Source: Prevotella sp. UBA4376 (GTDB taxonomy: Bacteria; Bacteroidota; Bacteroidia; Bacteroidales; Bacteroidaceae). From it: a stretch of DNA of 8,269 nucleotides. The notes under the pieces are model-generated. The model worked only from the letters and a program-made list of their open reading frames with translations, made no database searches and had not been told where the DNA came from. Both the position numbers and the translations under genes were made by a program. Location: contig DGRY01000097.1 in assembly GCA_002391185.1 (NCBI GenBank), forward strand, positions 1 to 8,269. The letters are read 5' to 3'. Numbering within the stretch: the first letter of the stretch is position 1; every line of letters starts with the position of its first letter. Positions 1-6,533 of the stretch are shown here, piece by piece.

Positions 1-77
1 TAAACCGTAAACTAATAAACCATAAAACTGAAGCTGTTTATTCTCCCCCTCCCTTTGGAGGGGCAAGGGGAGGCTGA
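1..77. repeat. Heptamer array plus GC-rich palindromic element
   Basis: Positions 1-29 hold a degenerate tandem array of TAAACCN-type units with about 7-bp spacing, and 13 bases of it (TAAACCGTAAACT) recur at 7535-7547. Positions 43-75 hold a GC-rich hairpin with the 7-bp stem CCCCTCC (46-52) and GGAGGGG (57-63) around a CTTT loop, followed by a GGGGAGGCT tail. The tail and stem architecture match the elements at 6157, 6346 and 6938, so this looks like a diverged member of the same family. It lies just past the stop codon of the minus-strand gene ending at 78 and could act as a hairpin terminator, although no clear T-run follows on that strand. Confidence 0.75.
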
Positions 78-1196
78 TTAATTATTCATCACTCTAAGTT
101 TATTAGCCTCTTCGAGCACCTTATCCCCAATATTATCAGGAAACAGCTTTGGGTTTTTATTCTCCTGAGTATCGGCAATCGAATCGGGCAAGTTCACCTC
201 AACCGTACCCGTCTGCTTGTTACCAAGAGTCATCACACTCTTGTTGTCAAGTTCAGCATACACCTTGTTGCCCTTGTCGCAACTATATCTCACCATACTG
301 TTCACATCAGGATCACGCTCGCCCTCTTTCGTTTTCAGGTCGAGCATCTGTCCATGCTGCCCTTTGAGTTTTATCTCAGCTTCAGCATTAAGGTTGCGTC
401 CCAGTCGTTTAAATCGTCCTCCCAACAAATCATCTGGCCATGGCATGTTAGGATAGTCAAACTTAAACCTTATCGACTTTATGCGTCGTCCCTGGTTGAT
501 GATATTCTCCATCTGCATCCAGAAATCGCTTAGTTTTCTTATTGGGTTCACAGTAACCATTAGATGATATTCCGCCATCAACAGTCGGTTGAATGTGTGT
601 TCAAACACCCTTGCTATTGTTGCTGGCGAATATGTTTTCCGAGTGTTTTCAATAAGCAGATACTGCATACCATGATGAAAAATCAGTATAGCCATCGAAC
701 TAACGTAATTGTTTTTGTAGATTATAGAGTGATAGTTTTTATCCTCGCCTTCCAAAGGACGTTTCTTCTGTATGCGCACAACAAACGCATTACCAAGGTT
801 GTATATCACACGAGCGGGTATCAGCTCATCATATATCGCCTTGGGAATCTTTGTAACATCTTCTGGCTCAGATGTAGCTATCAGTTTCTCAGCCTCATTA
901 ATTCTTCCATCAGCCATAAGCGTGCTATACTCTTCCTCTATGGCTTCATCCATCTTCATCTTTTTCGTTTTGTACGTTCTAAGAATCACATCGTTATCCT
1001 TTTTGAAAGGAGGATGCGTTCCGTCACCTAAAGAGTATTCAACATCCTCTTCAGTGCCAAACAAATTCGAGAGAATCTCAAGTCGTTTTTCAAAGCTCTC
1101 ATGAGCAATCTCATTCTCCTTTTCATCCAATTCAGGATCACAAGTGGTAGCCAGTTGTAAAGGCCAACAGTCAAATCGGTAAGCAATAAATTTCAT
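78..1196 (-). CDS. Hypothetical protein, second gene of a two-gene operon
   Basis: This 372-residue protein has no signal peptide or membrane segment and is probably cytoplasmic. I do not recognise the family. Visible structure: an acidic, helix-rich N-terminal part (about 20-110), a strand-rich central part (about 125-185, including SSMAILIFHHGMQYLLIEN), a helical stretch (about 190-235), then a basic strand (IKSIRFKFDYPN, 239-250) and a charged C-terminal domain. The order of a beta-rich core, a helix and an 'IRFxFxxPN' strand faintly recalls DUF4747-type proteins; this is an impression, not an assignment. The start codon (ATG, complement of 1194-1196) directly abuts the stop of the upstream gene, giving TAAATG, so the two are almost certainly one transcript with coupled translation and probably act together. 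The opposite-strand reading frames here are shadows. Confidence 0.85.
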   Translation of the reverse strand: MKFIAYRFDCWPLQLATTCDPELDEKENEIAHESFEKRLEILSNLFGTEEDVEYSLGDGTHPPFKKDNDVILRTYKTKKMKMDEAIEEEYSTLMADGRINEAEKLIATSEPEDVTKIPKAIYDELIPARVIYNLGNAFVVRIQKKRPLEGEDKNYHSIIYKNNYVSSMAILIFHHGMQYLLIENTRKTYSPATIARVFEHTFNRLLMAEYHLMVTVNPIRKLSDFWMQMENIINQGRRIKSIRFKFDYPNMPWPDDLLGGRFKRLGRNLNAEAEIKLKGQHGQMLDLKTKEGERDPDVNSMVRYSCDKGNKVYAELDNKSVMTLGNKQTGTVEVNLPDSIADTQENKNPKLFPDNIGDKVLEEANKLRVMNN

Positions 1197-2168
1197 TTAC
1201 TGTTTTAATATAGTTTTTATTAGTTCTACAATCATGTTTTCCACGTCGTTGGGCATACCGCAGAATTGCGGCAAGATGCCATTCTGATCATGTTTAAAGT
1301 ATTCATATCGAGCATAAACCTCATCGCCTGTATCCCCATCGTAATGCCTTGTTACAAGTTTCGCCAATGGTGTTTCGCCCTTTATGCCACTAACAAAGAA
1401 ACCTTTTCTGAAGAGCATGCCATATATGTTAAACACACACTTGGCATTGTAATCAAACCCAAGTTCCTTGTGTTCATCACCTTGCACAATGCATTTCTTG
1501 CGCAAGGTCTCACTCAGTTGCTCGCTCTTTTTCACCTCCTCCCAGAAGCTATTAAAAGCATCCCCACGCTCGGCTTTCACCTTTCCCCACACACGATTAG
1601 CATAACGATCAATCAAGCGATTAAGATTCTCGCTCCACTCATCTTCTGTCACCATTGGGTCGCTCTCTTCAATCAGTTCGTGCCCTGCTCTGGCTTCATA
1701 TCTATCCCCATCGGCCTTTATGCCCGTATGCAGAGACTCTAACACAGGATTATTCATCATTATCATCTCCTCAACCATAGCGTCAAGCAAATCATTATGC
1801 GGATTACTTTTTGCGTCCTTACTTGTTGCCTCAAACACCAAAGCCAGACAATAGAATATACATGTTGTCGTGCGCTTGATATCATCTTCCGTTCGCAACA
1901 CCTCCTCACCATCACGTCGAATACCACGCACACGTCGCTTAATGTTATTCACCAGCTGAGCAACCATCACCTCCCTATCCTCGGGCATGAAAGTTCTCAT
2001 CTCGCTCAACAAATTTTCAACCTCAGTCCACACCTCGGCAGGAGTCAGCCCGCCAGCATCTGTTTCCAGATGTTGCAAGGTGCTTGACGCATTTCTGAAA
2101 AGCGGCAGTTTGATAAACTTCCGGAATCTCTTAGTATCTTCCTCTATGGATAACGTTTCGTACAACAT
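1197..2168 (-). CDS. Hypothetical protein, first gene of a two-gene operon
   Basis: This 323-residue soluble protein begins MLYETLSIEEDTKRF and is strongly charged and mostly helical. I do not recognise it. Visible features are a basic helix with a KRRVRGIRR run near residue 92-100, a hydrophobic helix with two cysteines (TTTCIFYCLALVF, about 101-113), an acidic helical middle, and a C-terminal part containing FNIYGMLFRKGFFVSGIKGE that may form a small alpha/beta domain. It reads away from the replication-type genes, across a 169-bp divergent gap. Its stop codon touches the next gene's start, so it leads a two-gene operon. In mobile elements a divergent two-gene unit of this kind is often cargo such as defence, or regulation, but nothing in either protein proves that. 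Confidence 0.85.
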   Translation of the reverse strand: MLYETLSIEEDTKRFRKFIKLPLFRNASSTLQHLETDAGGLTPAEVWTEVENLLSEMRTFMPEDREVMVAQLVNNIKRRVRGIRRDGEEVLRTEDDIKRTTTCIFYCLALVFEATSKDAKSNPHNDLLDAMVEEMIMMNNPVLESLHTGIKADGDRYEARAGHELIEESDPMVTEDEWSENLNRLIDRYANRVWGKVKAERGDAFNSFWEEVKKSEQLSETLRKKCIVQGDEHKELGFDYNAKCVFNIYGMLFRKGFFVSGIKGETPLAKLVTRHYDGDTGDEVYARYEYFKHDQNGILPQFCGMPNDVENMIVELIKTILKQ

Positions 2169-2337
2169 TAGCTACAACATAAGTGCACCATAGCGCAACA
2201 TAACACAAACGCACTATTTATATCTCTTTAAAAATCAGCTACTTGCATTTCGCCATAATGATGTTTTCGCACATTTGCAATCAAGCACATGGTGGTGTTC
2301 CCTTTGGGTCCAGAAATCAACATTTAACGCGATTTGT
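2169..2337. promoter_or_regulatory. Divergent intergenic region, likely holding two promoters
   Basis: The 169 bp separate the minus-strand operon from the plus-strand replication-type genes, so both transcripts must start here or upstream. An ACAACAT-type heptamer (ATGTTGT on the minus strand) occurs at 2162-2168, 2174-2180 and, as GCAACAT, at 2195-2201, and the first copy contains the operon's start codon. A weak match to the Bacteroidetes -7 box (TAnnTTTG) is CACATTTG at 2270-2277, about 60 bp before the plus-strand start, but its -33 partner is poor. No confident promoter call is possible. The tract at 2207-2235 is AT-rich. Confidence 0.4.
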
Positions 2338-2829
2338 ATGGAAACAAAGAATCTTCGCCAGGTTAATCTGGCAACCATCAGTGAAAGCGAGCTCCTTGAA
2401 GCTGCACGTCAGGGACGACTCTTTATTGCGCCTGCAACAACCGACTATTCCGAAAGAAAAGCCGACAGCACAGCACAGATTCTCAACTATGTGAGCACCA
2501 TCAACAGCTATGCCTCCAAGAGCTATCGTGAGACTATTAGCAGTCTGTGGACTACCATCCTTAACGATGCACAGCTGCAGCCGCTCTTCCTTCTTAACCG
2601 CTACACCAGCACACGCTATCAACCCAACTGGTATCGAGTAACAGCCGTTGTTTGCCTCTTTCGTGAATGGGGAATCTATCGCCACGACGTGACAGCCTTG
2701 CAGCTTCACATGAAGCTTGAACATTCCACTCATCGCACCAACCGCTATAACGGCATGTCGCGCTATCTTCTCGATCGCAAGGATTCGGTGGCTTTAAAGC
2801 GCTTGGCTGCCACCTTCAAACACACCTGA
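2338..2829 (+). CDS. Hypothetical helical protein at the head of the replication module
   Basis: This predicted 163-residue soluble protein starts METKNLRQVNLATISESELLEAARQG. I chose the ATG at 2338 over a TTG at 2275 because the extra upstream residues (WWCSLWVQ and so on) look like translated spacer. The family is unrecognised. An N-terminal helix (SESELLEAARQG) is followed by helical segments rich in Tyr, Arg and Ser. The C-terminal part, about 105-163, contains VTAVVCLFREWGIY and YNGMSRYLLDRKDSVALKRLA, which could be a small helical DNA-binding or adaptor fold. It is the first gene to the right of the divergent gap and is separated from the next gene by a repeat-filled spacer. A role in replication control or element regulation would fit its position but is only inference. 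Confidence 0.75.
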   Translation: METKNLRQVNLATISESELLEAARQGRLFIAPATTDYSERKADSTAQILNYVSTINSYASKSYRETISSLWTTILNDAQLQPLFLLNRYTSTRYQPNWYRVTAVVCLFREWGIYRHDVTALQLHMKLEHSTHRTNRYNGMSRYLLDRKDSVALKRLAATFKHT

Positions 2830-3191
2830 TATCACTTTCTTTGGCAGTAAACCGAGCACATCCGTTTACCACATCAGATGCCAATACCTTTGCAACATCA
2901 ATTTAACAAGTTCAAATTTCAAAGTTCAATGTTCAAACTTCAATGTTACTTCCCTCGTTCATTCGGATGCACCGGCAAGCCGACAGCATCCACTCGGTCA
3001 GTGACCTTCGGTTCAAACTTCAATGGTTACCTCCTTCGCTTTTATGCTTGCCCCGGCAAGCCGATAGCAAGCGCTCAGTCAGTGACCTTCGGTTCAAACT
3101 TCAAACTTCAAATTTCAAATATTATTGTAATCATAAAGTTCAAACTTCAAACTTCAAATCTCAAAGTTCAAATTTCAAAGTTCATATTCAA
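2830..3191. repeat. Repeat-packed spacer (heptamer arrays and paired hairpins)
   Basis: This 362-bp gap contains no convincing gene. It holds heptamer arrays of consensus NNTTCAA at 2909-2943 (five perfect-phase units), 3091-3118 (four) and 3137-3191 (eight, the last one base short). Between them are two copies of a hairpin-bearing unit (2965-3026 and 3046-3109). The final array ends exactly at the next start codon at 3192. A reading frame does run through from 2943, but its residues there (repeated QTSNFK-like text) are translated repeat. Confidence 0.85.
2965..3109. repeat. Two copies of a hairpin unit with differing outer stems
   Basis: Copy 1 has the outer stem GGATGC (2965-2970) with GCATCC (2986-2991). 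Copy 2 has GCTTGC (3046-3051) with GCAAGC (3067-3072). Both enclose the same inner hairpin CGGC-AA-GCCG (2973-2982 and 3054-3063). Both are followed by CAGTGACCTTCGGTTCAAAC. The outer stems differ in sequence but each still pairs perfectly. A partial third copy lacking the 5' arm begins near 6744 (GCCGACAGCAAGCGCTCAGT). Confidence 0.8.
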
Positions 3192-3512
3192 ATGATAACA
3201 AACGATTTCAAAGTCCTTGGCTGTGGCGACCTCATACAGGTGCCATCTCAGAAGGCTGAAGGCGGAATGATTCTCAAGAAGTACATACGTCTTCAAGAAT
3301 TTGGAGGAAGCAATCGCAACGACACTCCCGACCGTTCAAGCAACTCTATCGTTGCCACCCTCATGGGGAATGCGGCACAATGCAATTACAGTGCAGGCAC
3401 ACTTGTAAAAGCAGCCCTTCGTTTTTCAATTCGAGAGTATCAAGGCACATGGTATCAGGACATTGTTGTTTCTGAAATCCAAGACCTCCAACATAGTGTA
3501 GATCCATTTTAA
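3192..3512 (+). CDS. DUF3127-like OB-fold (SSB-like) protein
   Basis: This 106-residue protein begins MITNDFKVLGCGDLIQVP. The segment LVKAALRFSIREYQGTWYQDI (71-91) resembles the signature end of DUF3127 proteins, in which a beta strand leads to 'REYxGRWYxDI'. The preceding strand NSIVATLMGNAAQ (51-63) sits where that family has 'vxFTLWGdxv'. DUF3127 is predicted to adopt an OB fold and is discussed as single-strand DNA-binding-like. Binding of ssDNA during element replication is therefore a reasonable inference, and the neighbours (a P-loop ATPase and a primase) agree with it. The ATG at 3192 is the first one after the repeat array, and the array runs directly into it. The gap to the next gene is 21 bp, so the two are probably co-transcribed. 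Assignment rests on motif memory, not a search. Confidence 0.7.
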   Translation: MITNDFKVLGCGDLIQVPSQKAEGGMILKKYIRLQEFGGSNRNDTPDRSSNSIVATLMGNAAQCNYSAGTLVKAALRFSIREYQGTWYQDIVVSEIQDLQHSVDPF

Positions 3513-3533
3513 TTAATTTAATTTTATACGATT

Positions 3534-3857
3534 ATGAAAAAAAACACCAATTTATGTGTTGATTTAAAGACCATCATGCAAGAGGATGTTATTCTTAATG
3601 AAGGTCAAGGTTATCATGGTGTGCTCACCCGTGATGGTAAAGATCACTATCTGTTTGAAGAAGCATCTCGTCTCTCACGAACTAACCAGCGCAATCCCAA
3701 ACTCTTTGATGGCAATTACTGCAGCCTTGTACACATGCAGAACGGCAAATACAAGATTCATATGCGAACTTTCAACGCCTCTACTATTGGCAACGGCAAA
3801 GCCTACGCACAGAAATGCTATAAGGAATTACTGAAAGCACTGGCTATTATAGGTTAG
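3534..3857 (+). CDS. Small hypothetical protein in the replication module
   Basis: This 107-residue soluble protein begins MKKNTNLCVDLKTIMQEDVIL. The family is unrecognised. It is beta-rich in the middle (YHGVLTRDGKDHYLFEEA, then YCSLVHMQNGKYKIHMRTFN) and ends in an amphipathic helix (AYAQKCYKELLKALAII). Its leader is a pure AT tract just upstream of the ATG, similar in style to the leader of the next gene, and typical of Bacteroidetes start sites without Shine-Dalgarno pairing. Its position 21 bp after the SSB-like gene and 38 bp before the helicase-like gene suggests one operon. A replication accessory role is inferred from context only. Confidence 0.8.
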   Translation: MKKNTNLCVDLKTIMQEDVILNEGQGYHGVLTRDGKDHYLFEEASRLSRTNQRNPKLFDGNYCSLVHMQNGKYKIHMRTFNASTIGNGKAYAQKCYKELLKALAIIG

Positions 3858-3895
3858 CAAATGCAAATTTATCATTTTATTTTTAATTTTTACAT

Positions 3896-5320
3896 ATGAA
3901 TGATATAAAAAATTCATCACAAGATAAAATAAATGCTTTTTCCCCTATCGAAGAAGGAGAAAACAAACCCAAACAGGTGCTTGAGTTGCCGGTTATCGAC
4001 AAGAACCTTCCACCTGTTATAAGAGAGATTGTTTCAAACGCACCTGCCAATCGCAAACTGCCTGCATTCATAGCAAGTCTTGCACCATTATGCGCTCTGG
4101 CTACAAGAATACGCTTGAAATACTACTACGACTCTCGTCCATCAGCCCTGCTCCTGCAGGTGCTGATAGAAGGGAACCAGTCAGTAGGAAAATCTTTTGC
4201 TGCCGACATCGAGCGACTTATCATGGACAAGACTATTAAAGCACTCGACAAAGAGCAACGACGCCTGGAACAGGAATATCGTGAAAAGAAGAAAAGAAGA
4301 AAAGCCAACGAGAAACTCGAGGAAGAACCACAAACAACCATCCGTGTCATACCTCCTACAATATCAAAAACCGTTCTCGTAAAACGAGCCGACTTCTACG
4401 AACGCAACCTTGGTGATGTGCTCACATTCTGGATGTTTGCCGAAGAACTCGCACAGGTAACAGATGCAGGCAAGCAAGGCTACTCTAACCTGCGCACCAT
4501 CATGCGTACCGCCTACGACTTTGGATCGCTCTTTGGTATGGACTTCGCATCCGACAACAGCTATTCAGCCATTGTAGATATCAACATCTGTTCCATGTTT
4601 TGCACCACACCATCAGCACTCGATGAATATATGGATCGAAAAGCAATAGAAGGAGGAAACATCACACGATGCATCCTATGCCAGCTTAACGACCAGTTGG
4701 GAAGCGATGGCGCTATATTCAAGCCCTATAGCGAAAAACAACAGAAAATCATCGACAAAACACTGAAAAGCATCATGAACGATACCTATACGGCTAAAGG
4801 AACACTCAAACCCACTAAACTCCTTGACATGTCGTGGATAGACACCTGTGTTCGCTCATGGTGCCGTCAAAAAGGTCACGAATCAATCCTTACAGGATCA
4901 AACTGCATTGACGTGTTTCGCAAACGCTCATCCGTCAGTGCCTTCCGTGTGGCTGCCCTCTGCTATTACCTATATCAATTAGAAGGTATGGCTGATGCAA
5001 AAGCAAAAAAATATTGCAAACAAATATACCTTTTCATGGCAGAATACATCATTCAAGCCTTGATAAAAAGATGGGGCAAAACATTTGAAGACCTTAACGC
5101 AAAGCGATATTCAGAACAAAAGACATCACACGACCCAGGCATCTTCGCCCTACTGAACGATGATTTCACACGCGACCAGCTGAAACAGCTGGTACAGCAA
5201 CAAGGGCGCACCACACCTGCCAGAATGTTCATCTATATGTGGCAACAGTCAGGCGACATCATAAGCATCGACAAAGACCATTTCCGTAAAGTAAAACCAA
5301 AGAAATATAATATAAAATGA
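3896..5320 (+). CDS. DUF3987-type P-loop helicase/primase-associated protein
   Basis: This 474-residue protein fits the DUF3987 family found in plasmid, phage and integrative-element replication genes. A Walker A motif, GNQSVGKS (93-100), follows the hydrophobic strand LLLQVLIE. A very basic, coiled-coil-like segment (about 117-145, with KKKRRK) follows. A Walker B-like strand ends in two acids, LTFWMFAEEL (176-185). A later strand, INICSMFCTTPSALDEYM (229-246), and EGGNITRCIL (252-261, possible arginine finger) match the usual core order. Family knowledge suggests an ATP-driven helicase or helicase loader acting on DNA. The last four bases, ATGA, overlap the primase start, so the two are translationally coupled and likely partners. 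The C-terminal 150 residues are helical and less conserved in appearance. Confidence 0.85.
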   Translation: MNDIKNSSQDKINAFSPIEEGENKPKQVLELPVIDKNLPPVIREIVSNAPANRKLPAFIASLAPLCALATRIRLKYYYDSRPSALLLQVLIEGNQSVGKSFAADIERLIMDKTIKALDKEQRRLEQEYREKKKRRKANEKLEEEPQTTIRVIPPTISKTVLVKRADFYERNLGDVLTFWMFAEELAQVTDAGKQGYSNLRTIMRTAYDFGSLFGMDFASDNSYSAIVDINICSMFCTTPSALDEYMDRKAIEGGNITRCILCQLNDQLGSDGAIFKPYSEKQQKIIDKTLKSIMNDTYTAKGTLKPTKLLDMSWIDTCVRSWCRQKGHESILTGSNCIDVFRKRSSVSAFRVAALCYYLYQLEGMADAKAKKYCKQIYLFMAEYIIQALIKRWGKTFEDLNAKRYSEQKTSHDPGIFALLNDDFTRDQLKQLVQQQGRTTPARMFIYMWQQSGDIISIDKDHFRKVKPKKYNIK

Positions 5321-6465
5321 TAGAACAACACGACATTTACACTCTTCAGAGCCTCCCAATAGAGCAGGTTGCTGAAGTCTTAGGCTACAGAGTGACCCGT
5401 CATAAAGCATTATGTCCTTTCCATAACGACACCCATGCATCACTCACCTTCAACACTCGCAAGAACCGCTACCGCTGCTATGTATGTGGCGCACAAGGTG
5501 ATAGCATAAACCTCGTCATGAAATCACTAAGGATAAACTTCCTTGATGCCTGCAGCTATCTCAGCGATCAATTTGGACTCGGGATAACACCAACAGACAA
5601 CAAATACACAACAAAACGTCAAGTGTCAAGCGTAAAGACAAAGTTCTTTAACAAGACAAAAGACAACGAAAAACCCGATATCGCCTATCTCGAAAGACTT
5701 ATGGCACAACCCATACTAAACAACGAAGCAAAACAGTTCCTCTTTGATGAACGAAAGCTATCGCCAGAAGTAATTGCCAGCCTTGGCATCAGCTCCATCA
5801 GCTACAACTGTCCCATGAGCAGCTCACCCAAACCAACCTATTACGATGGTCCAGCCCTACTCATCCCCTACCGTGACATCAACGGCAAACTACTATCCGT
5901 ACAAAGCCGCTATCTCGCACCACACAACGCAAACAATGAGGTTCCTCGTTTCCGTTTCCCACGTGGGTCACATTGCAGCATCTACAACCTGCCAGTACTA
6001 AAGACACTGAAGCCAGGCGACCATCTCTTCATCACCGAAGGCTGCTCCGACTGCTGGGCACTCCTCTCAGTAGGCTACAAGGCCATCGCCATTCCCTCAG
6101 CAACCCTGCTAAGAACAGAAGAAATCAAGCTGTTAAAAGGCATATTGCAAGCAGATAGTTCTCCCTTCCCCACCGGGGAGGGACGGGGAGAGGCTCCTAA
6201 TAAATCAACAACTCCAAATCACACGGAGTGTGACCAATTCCACACTCAAAATTCAAAATTCGTAATTCTACACATGTATCCAGACCAAGATGCCCCAGGC
6301 GAGCAGCTATTCCAACAACTAAATGAGCTGCTTTCACAATCAGTCAGTTCCCCCTTCCCCACCGGGGAGGGACGGGGAGAGGCTTCTGTTCTTATCCGCC
6401 ACCAGCTCCCCCCAGGCTTCAAGGATATAGGCGCATATTACGCATACCTTCACAGAAACCCCTAA
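5317..6465 (+). CDS. CHC2 zinc-finger/Toprim DNA primase with repeat-derived insertions
   Basis: This 382-residue protein is a DnaG-like primase of the mobile-element type, expected to make RNA primers. The CHC2 zinc finger comprises C33, H36, C54 and C57 (CPFH and CYVC), with the usual RYRCYVCGAQGD motif. A linker and a strand ALLIPYRDINGKLLSVQSR (180-198) lead to the Toprim fold. The catalytic glutamate lies in FITEG (E241) and the acidic pair in YPDQDAPGE (D323, D325). LPPGFKDIGAY (364-374) ends the domain. The Toprim motifs appear intact, but SSPFPTGEGRGEA occurs twice, at 281-293 and 344-356, and residues about 301-318 are encoded by a hairpin and a heptamer array. The E-to-DxD distance (82 residues) is longer than usual. 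The protein is probably active, with loops carrying the extra sequence, but this is untested. Confidence 0.88.
   Translation: MIEQHDIYTLQSLPIEQVAEVLGYRVTRHKALCPFHNDTHASLTFNTRKNRYRCYVCGAQGDSINLVMKSLRINFLDACSYLSDQFGLGITPTDNKYTTKRQVSSVKTKFFNKTKDNEKPDIAYLERLMAQPILNNEAKQFLFDERKLSPEVIASLGISSISYNCPMSSSPKPTYYDGPALLIPYRDINGKLLSVQSRYLAPHNANNEVPRFRFPRGSHCSIYNLPVLKTLKPGDHLFITEGCSDCWALLSVGYKAIAIPSATLLRTEEIKLLKGILQADSSPFPTGEGRGEAPNKSTTPNHTECDQFHTQNSKFVILHMYPDQDAPGEQLFQQLNELLSQSVSSPFPTGEGRGEASVLIRHQLPPGFKDIGAYYAYLHRNP
6157..6195. repeat. In-frame palindromic repeat, copy 1, inside the primase gene
   Basis: This 39-bp element contains CCCTTCCCCACCGGGGAGGG, which folds as a hairpin with one bulged base, plus a GACGGGGAGAGGCT tail. 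It encodes SSPFPTGEGRGEA between the Toprim glutamate and the DxD motif. It differs from copy 2 at one base. None of its six reading frames contains a stop codon. Confidence 0.9.
6219..6270. repeat. Hairpin plus heptamer array inside the primase gene
   Basis: TCACACGGAGTGTGA (6219-6233) is a perfect 6-bp stem with a GGA loop. After a short gap, four units of 7 bp (6243-6270; CACTCAA, then AATTCAA, then two variants) form an array of the same type as those outside genes. It encodes about HTQNSKFVIL, which includes the hydrophobic strand just before the Toprim DxD motif. Confidence 0.8.
6346..6384. repeat. In-frame palindromic repeat, copy 2, inside the primase gene
   Basis: This 39-bp element is identical to the copy at 6157 except for a C in place of T at its sixth base. 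It is in the same reading frame and encodes the same 13 residues. It falls between the helix after DxD and the strand SVLIRHQLP, so in a probable loop. No heptamer array follows this copy. Confidence 0.9.
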
Positions 6466-6491
6466 ACCACAATATGTTGGTTGATATCCTT

Positions 6492-6521
6492 TGCGCTTAT
6501 TGCGCATTGGTGCATCAGCAC
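6492..6521 (+). terminator. Two small hairpins just after the primase stop codon
   Basis: TGCGC-TTATT-GCGCA (6492-6506) and GTGC-ATCA-GCAC (6510-6521) lie about 26 bp after the primase stop. The following ATTATTTTCC is only weakly T-rich, so terminator function is possible but uncertain. They could also be the 5' part of the structured block that follows. Confidence 0.3.
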
Positions 6522-6533
6522 ATTATTTTCCAA

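Noticed and set aside
149..1104. Plus-strand open frames opposite the 372-residue gene
   Set aside because: They overlap each other and have odd, Cys/Ser/Pro-rich content, whereas the minus-strand frame is long, uninterrupted and abuts its operon partner.
1266..2193. Plus-strand open frames opposite the 323-residue gene
   Set aside because: They are shadows of the minus-strand gene, with no domain-like sequence and no plausible promoter of their own.
2317..2733. Minus-strand open frame of 138 residues opposite the helical protein gene
   Set aside because: It is open but Cys-rich and unlike a protein family; the plus-strand frame has a natural start and sits in the operon direction.
2878..3191. 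Upstream extension of the SSB-like gene and a 105-residue frame through the spacer
   Set aside because: The residues are translated heptamer repeats (QTSNFK-like text). The DUF3127-like part starts at the ATG at 3192.
2909..3191. CRISPR array
   Set aside because: The repeats are 7 bp, degenerate and without unique spacers, and no cas gene is present.
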